Source: an uncultured Clostridia bacterium (GTDB taxonomy: Bacteria > Bacillota > Clostridia > UBA1381 > UMGS1253). From it: a DNA stretch of 64,000 nt. The notes beneath the pieces were generated by a model, which searched no databases, had not been told where the DNA came from, and worked only from the letters and a program-made list of their open reading frames with translations. Where the stretch lies: NCBI GenBank assembly GCA_934457145.1, contig CAKSHP010000007.1, forward strand, positions 1 to 64,000, written 5' to 3'. Made by a program: the position numbers and the translations under genes. Shown piece after piece: positions 49,588-58,496 of the stretch (position 1 is its first letter; every line of letters starts with the position of its first letter).

Positions 49588-51218
49588 TTTTTATCTCCTC
49601 CGAACCAAACGTTAAAACGGCTGCCGCCGTCTATCCCCTCGCCAACGCTTATTTTTGCGCCGTTAAGCATTGCAATGTGTTTTACAATCGAAAGTCCCAG
49701 GCCGCTTCCGCCGATTTTTTTCGACCTGCTCTTATCGGCTCTGTAAAACCTTTCAAATATTCTTTCATAATCCGCTTTGTCAATTCCTATTCCGCTGTCT
49801 GCAACATAAAAGCCGTTCGGATAAACATTTATTATAACGCTTCCGTTTTCTTTGTTATACTTAACCGCATTTTCCAATAAATTATACATCATCTCTTTTA
49901 TCTGCGAGCGGTTTGCCCAAACAAAAAACTCTTCTCCGCTGACCGTTACCGAAACGTTCTTTTTACCTGCAATATCTTTTATTTGCTCTGCCGTTTCCTT
50001 CGCCGTCTTAAAAAGCGCCACCTTTTCCTTTTCGGTTTCAAAACCGCCGCCCTCGTCAAGCTTTGAAAGCTCTGTAATGTCTTTAACAAGCTCAATCATG
50101 CGCCTTGTTTCCGTCTCTGCTTTTTGTGTAAATTCTCTTTCGGCGTCTTCTTTTACCATGCCGTTGTTTATAAGCTGCAAATAGCCGAGTATTGATGTTA
50201 GCGGCGTCCGAAGTTCGTGCGACACATTTGCGCAAAACTCCCGGCGCACTGTTTCTGCCTTGTATTTATCATCAATATCAACAAAAATCATAACCGCGCC
50301 TATACATCCGCCGCCATCTTCCGTCACGGGCGAAAAAAGCACTTCATACATCTTTTCGTCTATTTTTAAAACCGAGGTTTTCGCCTCGTTTTTCATAACA
50401 CACTCAAAATCATTTTTCAAAGCATCGTTTTTTGAAACATCAAAAAAGTTTTTGTTTTTTTCCCCGTTTATTTTAAATATCTGTTCGCATTTTTCGTTAA
50501 TTAAAACGACGTTTGCGCTCCTGTCAAGCACCAAAAGCCCCTCATTCATGCTTTTTGCAATAAATTTAAGCTGAAGCTTCTGCGCAGACAAACGGCTTTT
50601 TTGTCCCTGGATTTTCTTTGTCTGCGTGTTTATTTTGTCCGCCGCAGCCGAAAGCTCGCTGTATTCTGCGCGGCCGTCTGCCAGCTCGCCTACCGGGCGC
50701 ACAATCCCCGCCGCCGCCTTGACTGCAATTATCATTGATAACAAATAAACCAAAAACACAATTATAAACGCCGGCAATGCAAATGCAAAAAAGTCTTTCC
50801 AAACCTCCGAAAAATTCCGGCTCACTCTCACAATCCGCCCGTCATTAAGCTTTATTGCGCAGTAATACACCTTTGATTTAACAGTTTGCGAATATCTTGC
50901 CGCCTCGCCGATGTTATTTTGATTTGCCATCGCTATTTCCGGTCTGTTGCTGTGGTCGCCGGCAGCATTGCTCGTGTCGTAAACAACGTTTCCGCTTTGG
51001 TCGATTATGCTTATGCGCCAGTCGTGGCGCGCGTCACTTTGCGGAATTTCGCCGGGATTTTCGTTTAAAAACTGCTCTGCCATGTATGCCATCTGCCGCA
51101 CACTGTTTTTAAAATCAGAGCTTTTGCTTGTATATGTAAGAGCCGTGACCGCCAAAAACGTCACTGCAAGAGAAAGAAAAGTCGCAAAACAAATCGTAGC
51201 ATATATTTTTTTATACAT
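49584..51218 (-). CDS. PhoR-type membrane sensor histidine kinase
   Basis: 544 aa. TM1 (about 6-28), an extracytoplasmic sensor region (about 29-143, with IIDQSGNVVYDTSN), TM2 (about 144-168), a PAS domain (about 215-320), the HisKA box with H334 (FCANVSHELRTPLTSILGYL) and a HATPase domain with GGSGLGLSIVKHI near the C terminus. It is paired with the response regulator 17 nt upstream and cotranscribed with three metabolic/secreted genes. The signal is unknown; no pst or phn genes are nearby. Confidence 0.88.
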   Translation of the reverse strand: MYKKIYATICFATFLSLAVTFLAVTALTYTSKSSDFKNSVRQMAYMAEQFLNENPGEIPQSDARHDWRISIIDQSGNVVYDTSNAAGDHSNRPEIAMANQNNIGEAARYSQTVKSKVYYCAIKLNDGRIVRVSRNFSEVWKDFFAFALPAFIIVFLVYLLSMIIAVKAAAGIVRPVGELADGRAEYSELSAAADKINTQTKKIQGQKSRLSAQKLQLKFIAKSMNEGLLVLDRSANVVLINEKCEQIFKINGEKNKNFFDVSKNDALKNDFECVMKNEAKTSVLKIDEKMYEVLFSPVTEDGGGCIGAVMIFVDIDDKYKAETVRREFCANVSHELRTPLTSILGYLQLINNGMVKEDAEREFTQKAETETRRMIELVKDITELSKLDEGGGFETEKEKVALFKTAKETAEQIKDIAGKKNVSVTVSGEEFFVWANRSQIKEMMYNLLENAVKYNKENGSVIINVYPNGFYVADSGIGIDKADYERIFERFYRADKSRSKKIGGSGLGLSIVKHIAMLNGAKISVGEGIDGGSRFNVWFGGDKK

Positions 51219-51235
51219 ACTCCAAACCTCTCTTT

Positions 51236-51910
51236 CTACTCAACAGTATAGCCAACGTTTCTTATGGTCTTAACATAGTCTGCACATTCTTCAAGCTTTT
51301 TTCTGAGCGTTCTGATATGCACATCAACCGTTCTCGTTTCGCCCTCAAAATCAGTTGCCCAGACAATGCTCATGATCTTGTCTCTTGAAAATATTTTCCC
51401 TTTGTTTTTGGCAAGCAGATATAAAAGTTCAAATTCTTTATATGTAAGGCTTATTTCCCTGTTTAAAACATAAACCTTTCTTTTTGAATAATCAATCTCC
51501 AAATCCCTTATTTTTATCACTTCGCCGGCAGCGTCCTTTGTTTTGCCGCGCCTTAAAACTGCCTTTATTCTCGACGTAAGCTCCAAAATGTCAAACGGCT
51601 TTGTAACATAATCGTCCGCTCCGCTGTCAAGACCTTTTATCTTGTCCATTCTCTCTGCCTTAGCCGTAAGCATTATAACGAAAATATCCTTTGTCTGCGG
51701 ATTTGTTTTAAGTGTTCTTAAAATCTCATACCCATCCATATCGGGAAGCATAATATCCAAAAGTATAAGATCGCATTTTTCTTTTCGCAAAGCTTCAAAA
51801 AGCTGTTTTCCGCTTTCAAAACCTTTTGCCTCAAACTGCACTGTATTTAAAGCATACACCGTAAGCTCCCTTATGCTGTCGTCGTCTTCAACGCAAAAAA
51901 TCTTCTCCAT
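51236..51910 (-). CDS. OmpR/PhoP-type response regulator
   Basis: 224 aa. Receiver domain with D9 and D10 (CVEDDDS), phospho-acceptor D52 (LILLDIMLPDMDG), T in MLTAKA and K in TKPFD. The C-terminal winged helix (about 127-224) has the TVDVHIRTLRKKL recognition region. It is the first gene of the operon; promoter at 51940-51968. Confidence 0.92.
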   Translation of the reverse strand: MEKIFCVEDDDSIRELTVYALNTVQFEAKGFESGKQLFEALRKEKCDLILLDIMLPDMDGYEILRTLKTNPQTKDIFVIMLTAKAERMDKIKGLDSGADDYVTKPFDILELTSRIKAVLRRGKTKDAAGEVIKIRDLEIDYSKRKVYVLNREISLTYKEFELLYLLAKNKGKIFSRDKIMSIVWATDFEGETRTVDVHIRTLRKKLEECADYVKTIRNVGYTVE

Positions 51911-51939
51911 ATCCGTCTGCCCCCCTTTTTGTTAATTTT

Positions 51940-51968
51940 AGTTTACCATTTATTTACCTTGCTGTCAA
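51940..51968 (-). promoter_or_regulatory. Promoter of the two-component operon
   Basis: Minus strand TTGACA (51963-51968), 17 nt, TAAACT (51940-51945). It is divergent from the bioY promoter, with the BirA-like operator in between. Confidence 0.6.
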
Positions 51969-51992
51969 TCAAATAATTATCAAAAAAAGCAA

Positions 51993-52046
51993 TTGTCACC
52001 CTAATTTCATTTTTAGGTTGACAATTGCTTTTAAATGTGATAATAT
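51993..52046 (+). promoter_or_regulatory. BirA-type biotin operator overlapping the bioY promoter
   Basis: TTGTCACCC (51993-52001), 14 nt, GGTTGACAA (52016-52024) matches the Firmicutes BirA half-site pattern (TTGTTAACC, 14-16 nt, GGTTAACAA). Its right arm contains the -35 box TTGACA (52018-52023), with 17 nt to TAATAT (52041-52046). Biotinyl-AMP-bound BirA here would block bioY transcription when biotin is plentiful. Confidence 0.8.
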
Positions 52047-52085
52047 AAATATGCTAAATTTTTATTCTGAAAGGAACTTTTACAA

Positions 52086-52613
52086 ATGAAAACAAAACAG
52101 CTCGTTTTATGTGCGCTTTTTTGCGCACTCACAATCATCTTTGCACAGCTAATTATCCCGACAACCCCCGTGCAGTTTAGCCTAAGCATACTTCCTGTGC
52201 TTCTGTGCGGATTTGTTCTTTCGCCCAAATATGCGTTTTTTACGCAGCTTGCATATATTTTGCTCGGCGCGGCAGGGCTTCCCGTCTTAGGAAAATTTAT
52301 GGGCGGACTCGGCGCGCTTTTCGGTCCGACCGGCGGCTATGTTTTAAGCTATCCGTTAATGGCGCTTGCCTGCTCGTTTATAGCCGGCAAAGCAAACACA
52401 AAAAACATTTTTATAAACTTTTTGTGTCAGATTCCATCGCTTTTAATCTGCTACATCGCCGGCTCTGCCTACCTTGCGTTTAATATGCATACTTCGTTTT
52501 ACGCAGCCCTGGCGGCAGGTGTTTTTCCGTTTATATTGTTTGATATAATAAAGCTTGCCGTTTGCTCGCTTGCCGCATCGCTTTTAAAACATCACAAGGC
52601 GCTTGCAAATTAA
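52086..52613 (+). CDS. bioY: Biotin transporter BioY (ECF S-component)
   Basis: 175 aa, about six hydrophobic spans. LSILPVLLCGFVLSPKYAFF, YILLGAAGLPVL and the GALFGPTGGYVLSYPL motif are characteristic of BioY. It binds biotin with high affinity and works with EcfA/EcfA'/EcfT, which are not in this window. AAAGG precedes the ATG. Controlled by the BirA-type operator upstream. Confidence 0.93.
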   Translation: MKTKQLVLCALFCALTIIFAQLIIPTTPVQFSLSILPVLLCGFVLSPKYAFFTQLAYILLGAAGLPVLGKFMGGLGALFGPTGGYVLSYPLMALACSFIAGKANTKNIFINFLCQIPSLLICYIAGSAYLAFNMHTSFYAALAAGVFPFILFDIIKLAVCSLAASLLKHHKALAN

Positions 52614-52637
52614 CAAAAATTTTTTCATTTCTCTTTA

Positions 52638-52720
52638 AAAAAAGAGCAAACCGATTTTTTCCGCCGGGTTTGACGCATCTTTACGCCAAGCCCCGCAGCA
52701 AAAAAAGTTTGCTCTTTTTT
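52638..52720. terminator. Terminator between bioY and the methyltransferase gene
   Basis: AAAAAAGAGCAAAC (52638-52651) pairs with GTTTGCTCTTTTTT (52707-52720) over a large loop that itself folds (CGGGTTTG with CAAGCCCCG). It serves convergent genes. Confidence 0.6.
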
Positions 52721-52750
52721 ATTTTTGCATATCTTTTAACTTATCCATGC

Positions 52751-53362
52751 TTATTTATATATAACCGTGTTTTTTATAATCGGAAAAAGATAATATAATT
52801 TTTTTATGTCACATCCCCAAAAGCCCTCAAATTTTGTCCATGTGTGCTCAGTAAAAAAGTTTAAATGAAGCGCAACTCCCTTTTGATCGGAAAACAGCTT
52901 CCTGTGCAGTCTCTGCGAAAAAAACAGTTTTCCGCAGTGCGGCTCAATAATCGTTGATACCGACGGCACCACGCTCACCTGATGTTTTCCAACTCTGTCC
53001 AGTTCCTTTATCACGGCGCAAAGCTTTTCCACAGGCTCAATATGTTCTAAAAGCCCGACCGTCACAACCAAATCAAAGCTTTTGTCCTCAAACGGCAGAT
53101 TTGCAGCGTCCGCCTTATAAAAGGTCACATTTTTTTGCTTTATATCGCAGTCGTTTATATCAACTGCGCTTATCTCATATCTTTCATCATTTGCAAACTG
53201 TATAAAATCTTTTCCGTTTGCGCAGCCAACCTCCAAAATCTTAATTTTTTTATCTTTCGGCAGGTTTGCAAGCTCCATTATTTTTTCAAAACGTCTTTTT
53301 TTAAGCGCTGTTGCTCCGCTTCTTTTCCAAACTCCGTAAAAGGGAAGTTTTCCTATTATCAT
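52751..53362 (-). CDS. Class I SAM-dependent methyltransferase
   Basis: 203 aa. Motif I is ILEVGCANGKDFI, the acidic residue ending strand 2 is in ISAVDIND, and the VTVGLLEHIEPVEKL motif follows. The N terminus has a basic patch (WKRSGATALKKRRFEKIMEL), and the C terminus (about 150-203) is an insertion that may recognise the substrate, as in sugar- or lipid-modifying methyltransferases. The methyl acceptor is unknown. It lies 58 nt after the aldo/keto reductase. Confidence 0.8.
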   Translation of the reverse strand: MIIGKLPFYGVWKRSGATALKKRRFEKIMELANLPKDKKIKILEVGCANGKDFIQFANDERYEISAVDINDCDIKQKNVTFYKADAANLPFEDKSFDLVVTVGLLEHIEPVEKLCAVIKELDRVGKHQVSVVPSVSTIIEPHCGKLFFSQRLHRKLFSDQKGVALHLNFFTEHTWTKFEGFWGCDIKKLYYLFPIIKNTVIYK

Positions 53363-53420
53363 TTAACCTACTCCTCGGTAATTTTATTTGCTTTTTCTTA
53401 TAACTCCGTATTAAAAAGCA

Positions 53421-54524
53421 TTATTTTTCAAATTCTTTTGCAACATCTTCAAGCAGACTGCGGATTTTCAAATGCTGCGGACAAACTTTTTCACACTTTC
53501 CGCATTTAATGCATTCTGAAGCCTTTGCCCCCTCCTTGGTGTGAACGCCGTAATAGTAATCCGCGTTCCAGTCGTTATAAACCTTTTTTTCATTCATGCA
53601 TGCAAACAAATCCGGAATTTTTATCTTTTTCGGACACCCCTCCACGCAATAGCGGCACGAAGTGCATGAAATAAAATTCATCAAAGAAAATATCTTGCAA
53701 ACCTCGCCGACAGCCTCTTTTTCCTTTTCGTTAAGCGGCTTAAAATCTTTCATATAGCTTACGTTGTCTTCCATCTGCTCCATATTGCTCATGCCCGACA
53801 AAACCATAACAATCCCTTCAAATCCTGCCGCAAATCTAACGGCATAGCTTGCCGTGCTGCCGCCGTTTAAATCATCTAAAACCTTTTTTGCGCTCTGCGG
53901 CAGATTAACAAGATTTCCGCCCTTAACAGGCTCCATAACAATAACGGGTTTTCCGTGCTTTCTGCACACCTCATAGCATTTTTTGCTTTCTATTGCCGGA
54001 TCGTTGTAGTCAACATAGTTAAACTGAATTTGCACAATTTCAATCTGCGGATATATGCAAAGCATCTTATCAAGCACCTCCGCCTTATCGTGAAACGATA
54101 TTCCGACATGGCGTATCTTTCCCTCGTTCTTCAAGTCAAATGCCGTTTCATATGCGCGGCACTTTTTAAAATGTTCAAAGTTTTCCGCATTCTGAGCATG
54201 CATAAGATAAAAATCAAAATACTCCACTCCGCACCATTTAAGCTGATTTTCAAAAAAAGGTCTTATATCCTCTTTCTTTTTGAAATAAGGCGCCGTAAGC
54301 TTGTCCGTAAGTATATATTTTTCGCGCGGATAACGGCTCGCAAGACATTTGTTTATCGCCTTTTCGCTCTTGCCCTCAATATAGCCGTGCGCAGTGTCAA
54401 AATAGTTAAAGCCGTTTTCCAGAAAATAATCAACCATTTTAGTAAATTCAGCTTCATCAACCTCCGCGCCGTTCATCGGCAATCTCATGCATCCGAAACC
54501 GAAATTCTTTTTAATCAAATCCAT
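53421..54524 (-). CDS. Aldo/keto reductase with C-terminal [4Fe-4S] ferredoxin-like domain
   Basis: 367 aa. The N-terminal (beta/alpha)8 barrel carries the catalytic set D (FDTAHGY), K (LTDKL) and H (YLMHAQN). The last ~90 residues have two cysteine clusters, CTSCRYCVEGCPKKIKIPDL and CIKCGKCEKVCPQHL, of the kind that bind [4Fe-4S]. Such reductases may take electrons from ferredoxin and not NADPH. The substrate is unknown. Confidence 0.88.
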   Translation of the reverse strand: MDLIKKNFGFGCMRLPMNGAEVDEAEFTKMVDYFLENGFNYFDTAHGYIEGKSEKAINKCLASRYPREKYILTDKLTAPYFKKKEDIRPFFENQLKWCGVEYFDFYLMHAQNAENFEHFKKCRAYETAFDLKNEGKIRHVGISFHDKAEVLDKMLCIYPQIEIVQIQFNYVDYNDPAIESKKCYEVCRKHGKPVIVMEPVKGGNLVNLPQSAKKVLDDLNGGSTASYAVRFAAGFEGIVMVLSGMSNMEQMEDNVSYMKDFKPLNEKEKEAVGEVCKIFSLMNFISCTSCRYCVEGCPKKIKIPDLFACMNEKKVYNDWNADYYYGVHTKEGAKASECIKCGKCEKVCPQHLKIRSLLEDVAKEFEK

Positions 54525-54600
54525 TTTTCACACCTCCGCTTTAATCACTTCTATAATAATTATACATCATTTACCCGCAAAGTCAATACAAACAATATTT

Positions 54601-55377
54601 TCACCGAAGATTTTTCGGCGCCGTGCCGTAAATCTTTTTAAAACAATGGCTAAACGAATACACATCCGAAAATCCGCAGCAACATGCAATATCCGAAATT
54701 TTTCTGTTCGTGTTTTTTATAAGTATCTCCGCTTTGCTTAATCTAAAATCTCTTATAAATTCGTGCGGCGTTTTGTTATACACTTCAAAAAACAAACGTC
54801 TGAAATGCTTTTCGCTGATATTTGCGCTTTTTGCAAGCTCGCTTATTTTCAAATCCGCGCGCCGATAGTTTTTCTTTATATATTCAAGAGCATTTTTAAT
54901 CTTTTCTTTCTTTTCTCCGCTTGCTTTTTCAAATGCCGAGCCGTTATAAATCATTCCTATTATCTGTTTTAAAATTCCGCTGCACACCAAATTGCTCCCC
55001 GGCAGAGCCGCGCTGCATTCTTCAAGCGCCGTATAAAACAGCTTTTCATATTTGTATGTGCCGTCTTTGGCGCAAGCCGTTTTAAAAAACAAGCTCGGCT
55101 CTGGTATTTTGCTTTTTTTGTCAAAATTAAAATTCACCGCAATATATTCTGCCTGCTCGCAGCCGTATGCGCTGCTTTTGTCAACCGAACCGCGCGCTAT
55201 ATATCCGACCTGTCCTTCGCAAATAAGCTCATCTGTCCCCTCTTTTTCATATTCAAGCGTCCCTTTTGTAACAAAACATAAGCTTTCATGATTTCTGGGC
55301 AGTTTTGAAACATACGGTCTGCCTTTTTTAATTGTATCATAAAAAAACACCGCGTCGTCGGTATATATGTTATTCAT
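54601..55377 (-). CDS. AraC-family transcriptional regulator
   Basis: 258 aa. The N-terminal cupin-like sensor domain spans about 1-140. The C-terminal AraC/XylS domain (about 160-258) has two helix-turn-helix motifs: LKISELAKSANISEKHFRRL and KISDIACCCGFSDVYSFSHC. It is divergent from the glycyl radical enzyme gene, 212 bp apart with back-to-back promoters, so that gene is the natural target. Ligand unknown. Confidence 0.88.
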   Translation of the reverse strand: MNNIYTDDAVFFYDTIKKGRPYVSKLPRNHESLCFVTKGTLEYEKEGTDELICEGQVGYIARGSVDKSSAYGCEQAEYIAVNFNFDKKSKIPEPSLFFKTACAKDGTYKYEKLFYTALEECSAALPGSNLVCSGILKQIIGMIYNGSAFEKASGEKKEKIKNALEYIKKNYRRADLKISELAKSANISEKHFRRLFFEVYNKTPHEFIRDFRLSKAEILIKNTNRKISDIACCCGFSDVYSFSHCFKKIYGTAPKNLR

Positions 55378-55453
55378 CGCCGCACCGCCTTTAATCTTTT
55401 TTTAATATCAGAAAATAAAGCACAATATGCCCCATTTGCTGCTGCCTGCCGTT

Positions 55454-55482
55454 ATTATACCATATTTCTTATAATAAATCAA
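55454..55482 (-). promoter_or_regulatory. Promoter of the AraC-family gene
   Basis: Minus strand TTGATT (55477-55482), 17 nt, TATAAT (55454-55459). It is 43 bp from the divergent promoter of the glycyl radical enzyme. Confidence 0.65.
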
Positions 55483-55525
55483 ATAAAAATGTCCGTTTTA
55501 AACAAATTTTCGTCCTTTATAAACA

Positions 55526-55554
55526 TTTACATTTTATCCTTTGCAATATATAAT
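55526..55554 (+). promoter_or_regulatory. Promoter of the glycyl radical enzyme gene
   Basis: TTTACA (55526-55531), 17 nt, TATAAT (55549-55554), 35 nt before the ATG, with GAAAGG upstream of it. Confidence 0.65.
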
Positions 55555-55589
55555 ACAACTAATTTATAATAAGCCGAAAGGAAAATAAA

Positions 55590-57713
55590 ATGGATAAAAG
55601 AATAGAAATATTAACTAAAAAAACCCTCGCCGGCGAAATGTATGTTAAACCGGTAAAAACAAACTATGACAGATGCGATTTGTTTTTAACGCCCGTACAA
55701 ATGTCTGCAAAACGGGTGTGTGAATATATAAAAAATCAACAGCCTATGCTGACGCCCGAAATGTGCTTTACGGGAGTTTTTAACTTTGACGGCAGCGTTG
55801 AAGGCGATGTTTTTTCCAGAACAGGTCACAAAAACTTTGCCGAAATGATGAAAAATTTTTATAACAAACCCGTCGATAACCTTTTAACCTTTGAATGGCA
55901 GCATTCCGCAGGCGATTTCGGAAAAATTATTAACAAAGGTCTTTCGGGTATAAAAGAAAACATAGAAAAATCCAAAGAAGTTCATAAAAATAACCCCGAA
56001 GCGCTCGAGTTTTTAAAAACGCAGACCGATATCTGCAACGCTCTTATCTTCTGGGCAAACAAGTGCTCGGATATGGTAGATGATTTTTCAAAAACGGTGT
56101 CCTCTTTAGAATACAAAGAAAATTTAAAAAAGCTGTCTGCCGCTCTTAAAAAAGTTCCCGAAAACCCGGCTTCAAGCTTTTACGAAGCAGTATTGTCGTT
56201 ATACATTTGCTTTAGCCTCCTTCCCGACAGTATAGGCCTAATCGACAGATACCTGTATCCTTATTATAAAAAAGACATCGAAAATAAAACGCTGACAGAT
56301 GAACAGGTGCGCTGTTATTTGCAGGAACTTTTTTTAATGCTTCAGGCAAAAACCCGCATATCGTCCGACAGATTTTACAGAGGCGGCGAATCGCATTTTT
56401 GCATCGGAGGTTATCTTGAAAACGGCGAGGACGGTTTTAACGAGCTTTCAAAGCTGATAATCGACTCTCTTACCGAACTTCCGACCTTTATTCCGCAGAT
56501 TTCGCTCCGCTGGACTAAAAAAACTTCGCACGAAGTTTTTTCCTATGTGTTAGACTGCGAACGCAAAGACTCTGCCAAGCGCATAGCTTTCGTAAACGAC
56601 GAACCCCGCATAAGAGGTCTTGAAAAATATACCGGCGTTTCTCATAAAGAAGCCGTAAACTACACAATGATCGGCTGCAACGAAATCGCTCTGCCCGGCG
56701 GAATTGTTTTCGGCTTTGACCCTTTAAACATTCTCCGCTGCGTTTCAAACACTTTTTCCAAGCGCAAGTCCGACATATTAAATGCCAAAACCTTTGATGA
56801 GTTTTACGATATTTTTGAACAGGAAATGTTTTTCGACTTAGAAGAAGCCGACAAAATAGGCAAAGGCTTTCAGGCAGTGCGCAGCCGCGATGTAAACCTT
56901 GTAAGCAATATACTTATAGACGGCTGCATAGAAAACGCAAAAAGCGTAACGCGCGGCGGAACACAAAAATATATCGCCGTAGCTCTGCTTATAGGTATTG
57001 CAAATGTAATCGACTCTTTGTCTGTAACAAATCAAATAGTGTTTAACGAAAAACGCGTCACAATGGCGCAGCTTGCCAACGCTTTGGAAAATAACTGGAA
57101 CGGATATGAAGAATTAAGAGCCTATATATTAAAAAACGGCAAATTTTTCGGAAACGACGAACAGTCCTCAAACGATATTGCCCATAGATTTTTTAAAAGC
57201 CTTGATAAACATAACACAGCCGATAACTATTTAAATAAAAAACTTATTTTCGGAAACCTTGTCGGCTATAATGAACACCATAAATTTTTCGGAAATAACA
57301 CAAAAGCCACCCCCGACGGACGTTTAAACGGCGAAATGCTCACATTCGGCATAGGTCAGATAAACGGAAAAGACCGCGGCGGTCTCGCCGCGCTTTTAAA
57401 CTCCGTTGCAGCCTGTGATCCGTACTGTATTTTAACAGGCCCGAGCGTTACAAACATTTTGCTTGACGACCGTCTTGTAAAAAATGATGAAAACTTTAAA
57501 AAGCTTGTTTATCTTTTAGAAACATATTTCAAGCTCGGCGGAACGCATTTTCAGCTTACATATGTTTCAAAACAGGATCTTATAAACGCAAAAAAAGATC
57601 CCGATAAATATAAAAGTCTCAGAGTCAGAGTATCCGGCTTTTCCGATTACTTCGTATTTTTAAACGAAGGTCTGCAAGACGAAATTATTTCCCGGACGCA
57701 GCATACAAAATAA
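55590..57713 (+). CDS. Glycyl radical enzyme of the pyruvate-formate-lyase superfamily, function unknown
   Basis: 707 aa. The thiyl cysteine is C363 with E365 two residues on (TMIGCNE), and the glycyl radical loop is RVRVSGFSDYF with G683. The single Cys plus Glu resembles the dehydratase, decarboxylase and lyase branches and not true pyruvate formate-lyase, which has two adjacent cysteines. The GLIDRYLYPYY and DGRLNGEMLTFG segments are typical. Length is at the short end for the family. No radical-SAM activating enzyme lies nearby. The reaction is unknown; regulation by the AraC protein is likely. Confidence 0.85.
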   Translation: MDKRIEILTKKTLAGEMYVKPVKTNYDRCDLFLTPVQMSAKRVCEYIKNQQPMLTPEMCFTGVFNFDGSVEGDVFSRTGHKNFAEMMKNFYNKPVDNLLTFEWQHSAGDFGKIINKGLSGIKENIEKSKEVHKNNPEALEFLKTQTDICNALIFWANKCSDMVDDFSKTVSSLEYKENLKKLSAALKKVPENPASSFYEAVLSLYICFSLLPDSIGLIDRYLYPYYKKDIENKTLTDEQVRCYLQELFLMLQAKTRISSDRFYRGGESHFCIGGYLENGEDGFNELSKLIIDSLTELPTFIPQISLRWTKKTSHEVFSYVLDCERKDSAKRIAFVNDEPRIRGLEKYTGVSHKEAVNYTMIGCNEIALPGGIVFGFDPLNILRCVSNTFSKRKSDILNAKTFDEFYDIFEQEMFFDLEEADKIGKGFQAVRSRDVNLVSNILIDGCIENAKSVTRGGTQKYIAVALLIGIANVIDSLSVTNQIVFNEKRVTMAQLANALENNWNGYEELRAYILKNGKFFGNDEQSSNDIAHRFFKSLDKHNTADNYLNKKLIFGNLVGYNEHHKFFGNNTKATPDGRLNGEMLTFGIGQINGKDRGGLAALLNSVAACDPYCILTGPSVTNILLDDRLVKNDENFKKLVYLLETYFKLGGTHFQLTYVSKQDLINAKKDPDKYKSLRVRVSGFSDYFVFLNEGLQDEIISRTQHTK

Positions 57714-57720
57714 CAAAAAA

Positions 57721-57765
57721 CCGGGCGAAATGCAAGCCAAAATCGGTTCGCATTTCGCCCGGTTT
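57721..57765. terminator. Bidirectional terminator between the glycyl radical enzyme and DUF3006 genes
   Basis: CCGGGCGAAATGC (57721-57733) and GCATTTCGCCCGG (57750-57762) form a perfect 13-bp stem. T's follow on plus, and an A-run gives U's on minus. Confidence 0.8.
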
Positions 57766-57771
57766 AAATTT

Positions 57772-57936
57772 TTATATTATCTCATATTCCAGATTTTCAT
57801 AGTGAAGCTTTGTTCCTATATCAATTCCGAACGGCAGGAGCGCCAAAGCAATAAACAGCTCCTCTCCCGTTTGACATTCCTTTAAAATTGCATATTCTCC
57901 CTCTATTTTATCAACAATATAATCTCTCGGCTCCAA
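57772..57936 (-). CDS. DUF3006-like small protein, 54 aa
   Basis: TTG start (57934-57936) with AGAAGGGG 5 nt upstream. The chain MEPRDYIVDKIEGEYAILKE, with a GEELFIALALLPFGIDIGTK middle, matches the beta-rich DUF3006 pattern (a YIVDRIEG-type opening). Members are small, cytosolic and of unknown role, and often ride in operons with transport or stress genes. It lies 11 nt after the second CHR gene and is too short to appear in most gene calls. Confidence 0.6.
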   Translation of the reverse strand: MEPRDYIVDKIEGEYAILKECQTGEELFIALALLPFGIDIGTKLHYENLEYEII

Positions 57937-57947
57937 AAATACCCCTT

Positions 57948-58496
57948 CTAAAAATTAAACTTAAACACTATTCCTATCACAGCCGACGCCGCTATATACA
58001 CTATCGGATGAATTTTTTTAACCTTTTGCATCATAATAAACACAACCGCAGCTAAAATCATTCCCTGCCAGAAAAAGTGCGGCGCCTCCGATTTAAAAAA
58101 CGCAATCTTTATAAGGCTCACTCCCGCCGCAGCAATAAGCGCCGCCGATGCCGCTCTTAATCCGTAAAACACGCTCTGCACGGCCTCGCTTTTTTTAAAC
58201 TTTTCCAAAAACTTTGCCACAATCAAAATAATAACAATCGACGGAAACACCAATCCCAAAGATGCCGTAACGCTTCCGAACGCTCCGCTCTGCAAATATC
58301 CGACATATGTCGACATATTAACCCCGAGCGGTCCCGGCGTTGCCTCCGAAACTGCAATCATATTTGCAATATCCGAAACCGTAATCCAGTTTGTCGTATA
58401 AGTAAGCTCATATAAAAACGGCAGCGTTGCAAGCCCTCCGCCGACTGCAAAAAGCCCGATTTTTGCAAACGTAAAAAACAAAACCAAAAATATCAT
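57948..58496 (-). CDS. chrA: Chromate transporter, CHR-domain subunit B (half-size)
   Basis: 182 aa, about five or six hydrophobic spans: one CHR domain with FTFAKIGLFAVGGGLATLPF, LYELTYTTNWI and ATPGPLGVNMSTYVGYLQ. It forms the second half of a split ChrA pair whose ATG overlaps the partner's stop as ATGA. The pair probably exports chromate or another oxyanion; in anaerobes the natural substrate is uncertain. Confidence 0.85.
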   Translation of the reverse strand: MIFLVLFFTFAKIGLFAVGGGLATLPFLYELTYTTNWITVSDIANMIAVSEATPGPLGVNMSTYVGYLQSGAFGSVTASLGLVFPSIVIILIVAKFLEKFKKSEAVQSVFYGLRAASAALIAAAGVSLIKIAFFKSEAPHFFWQGMILAAVVFIMMQKVKKIHPIVYIAASAVIGIVFKFNF

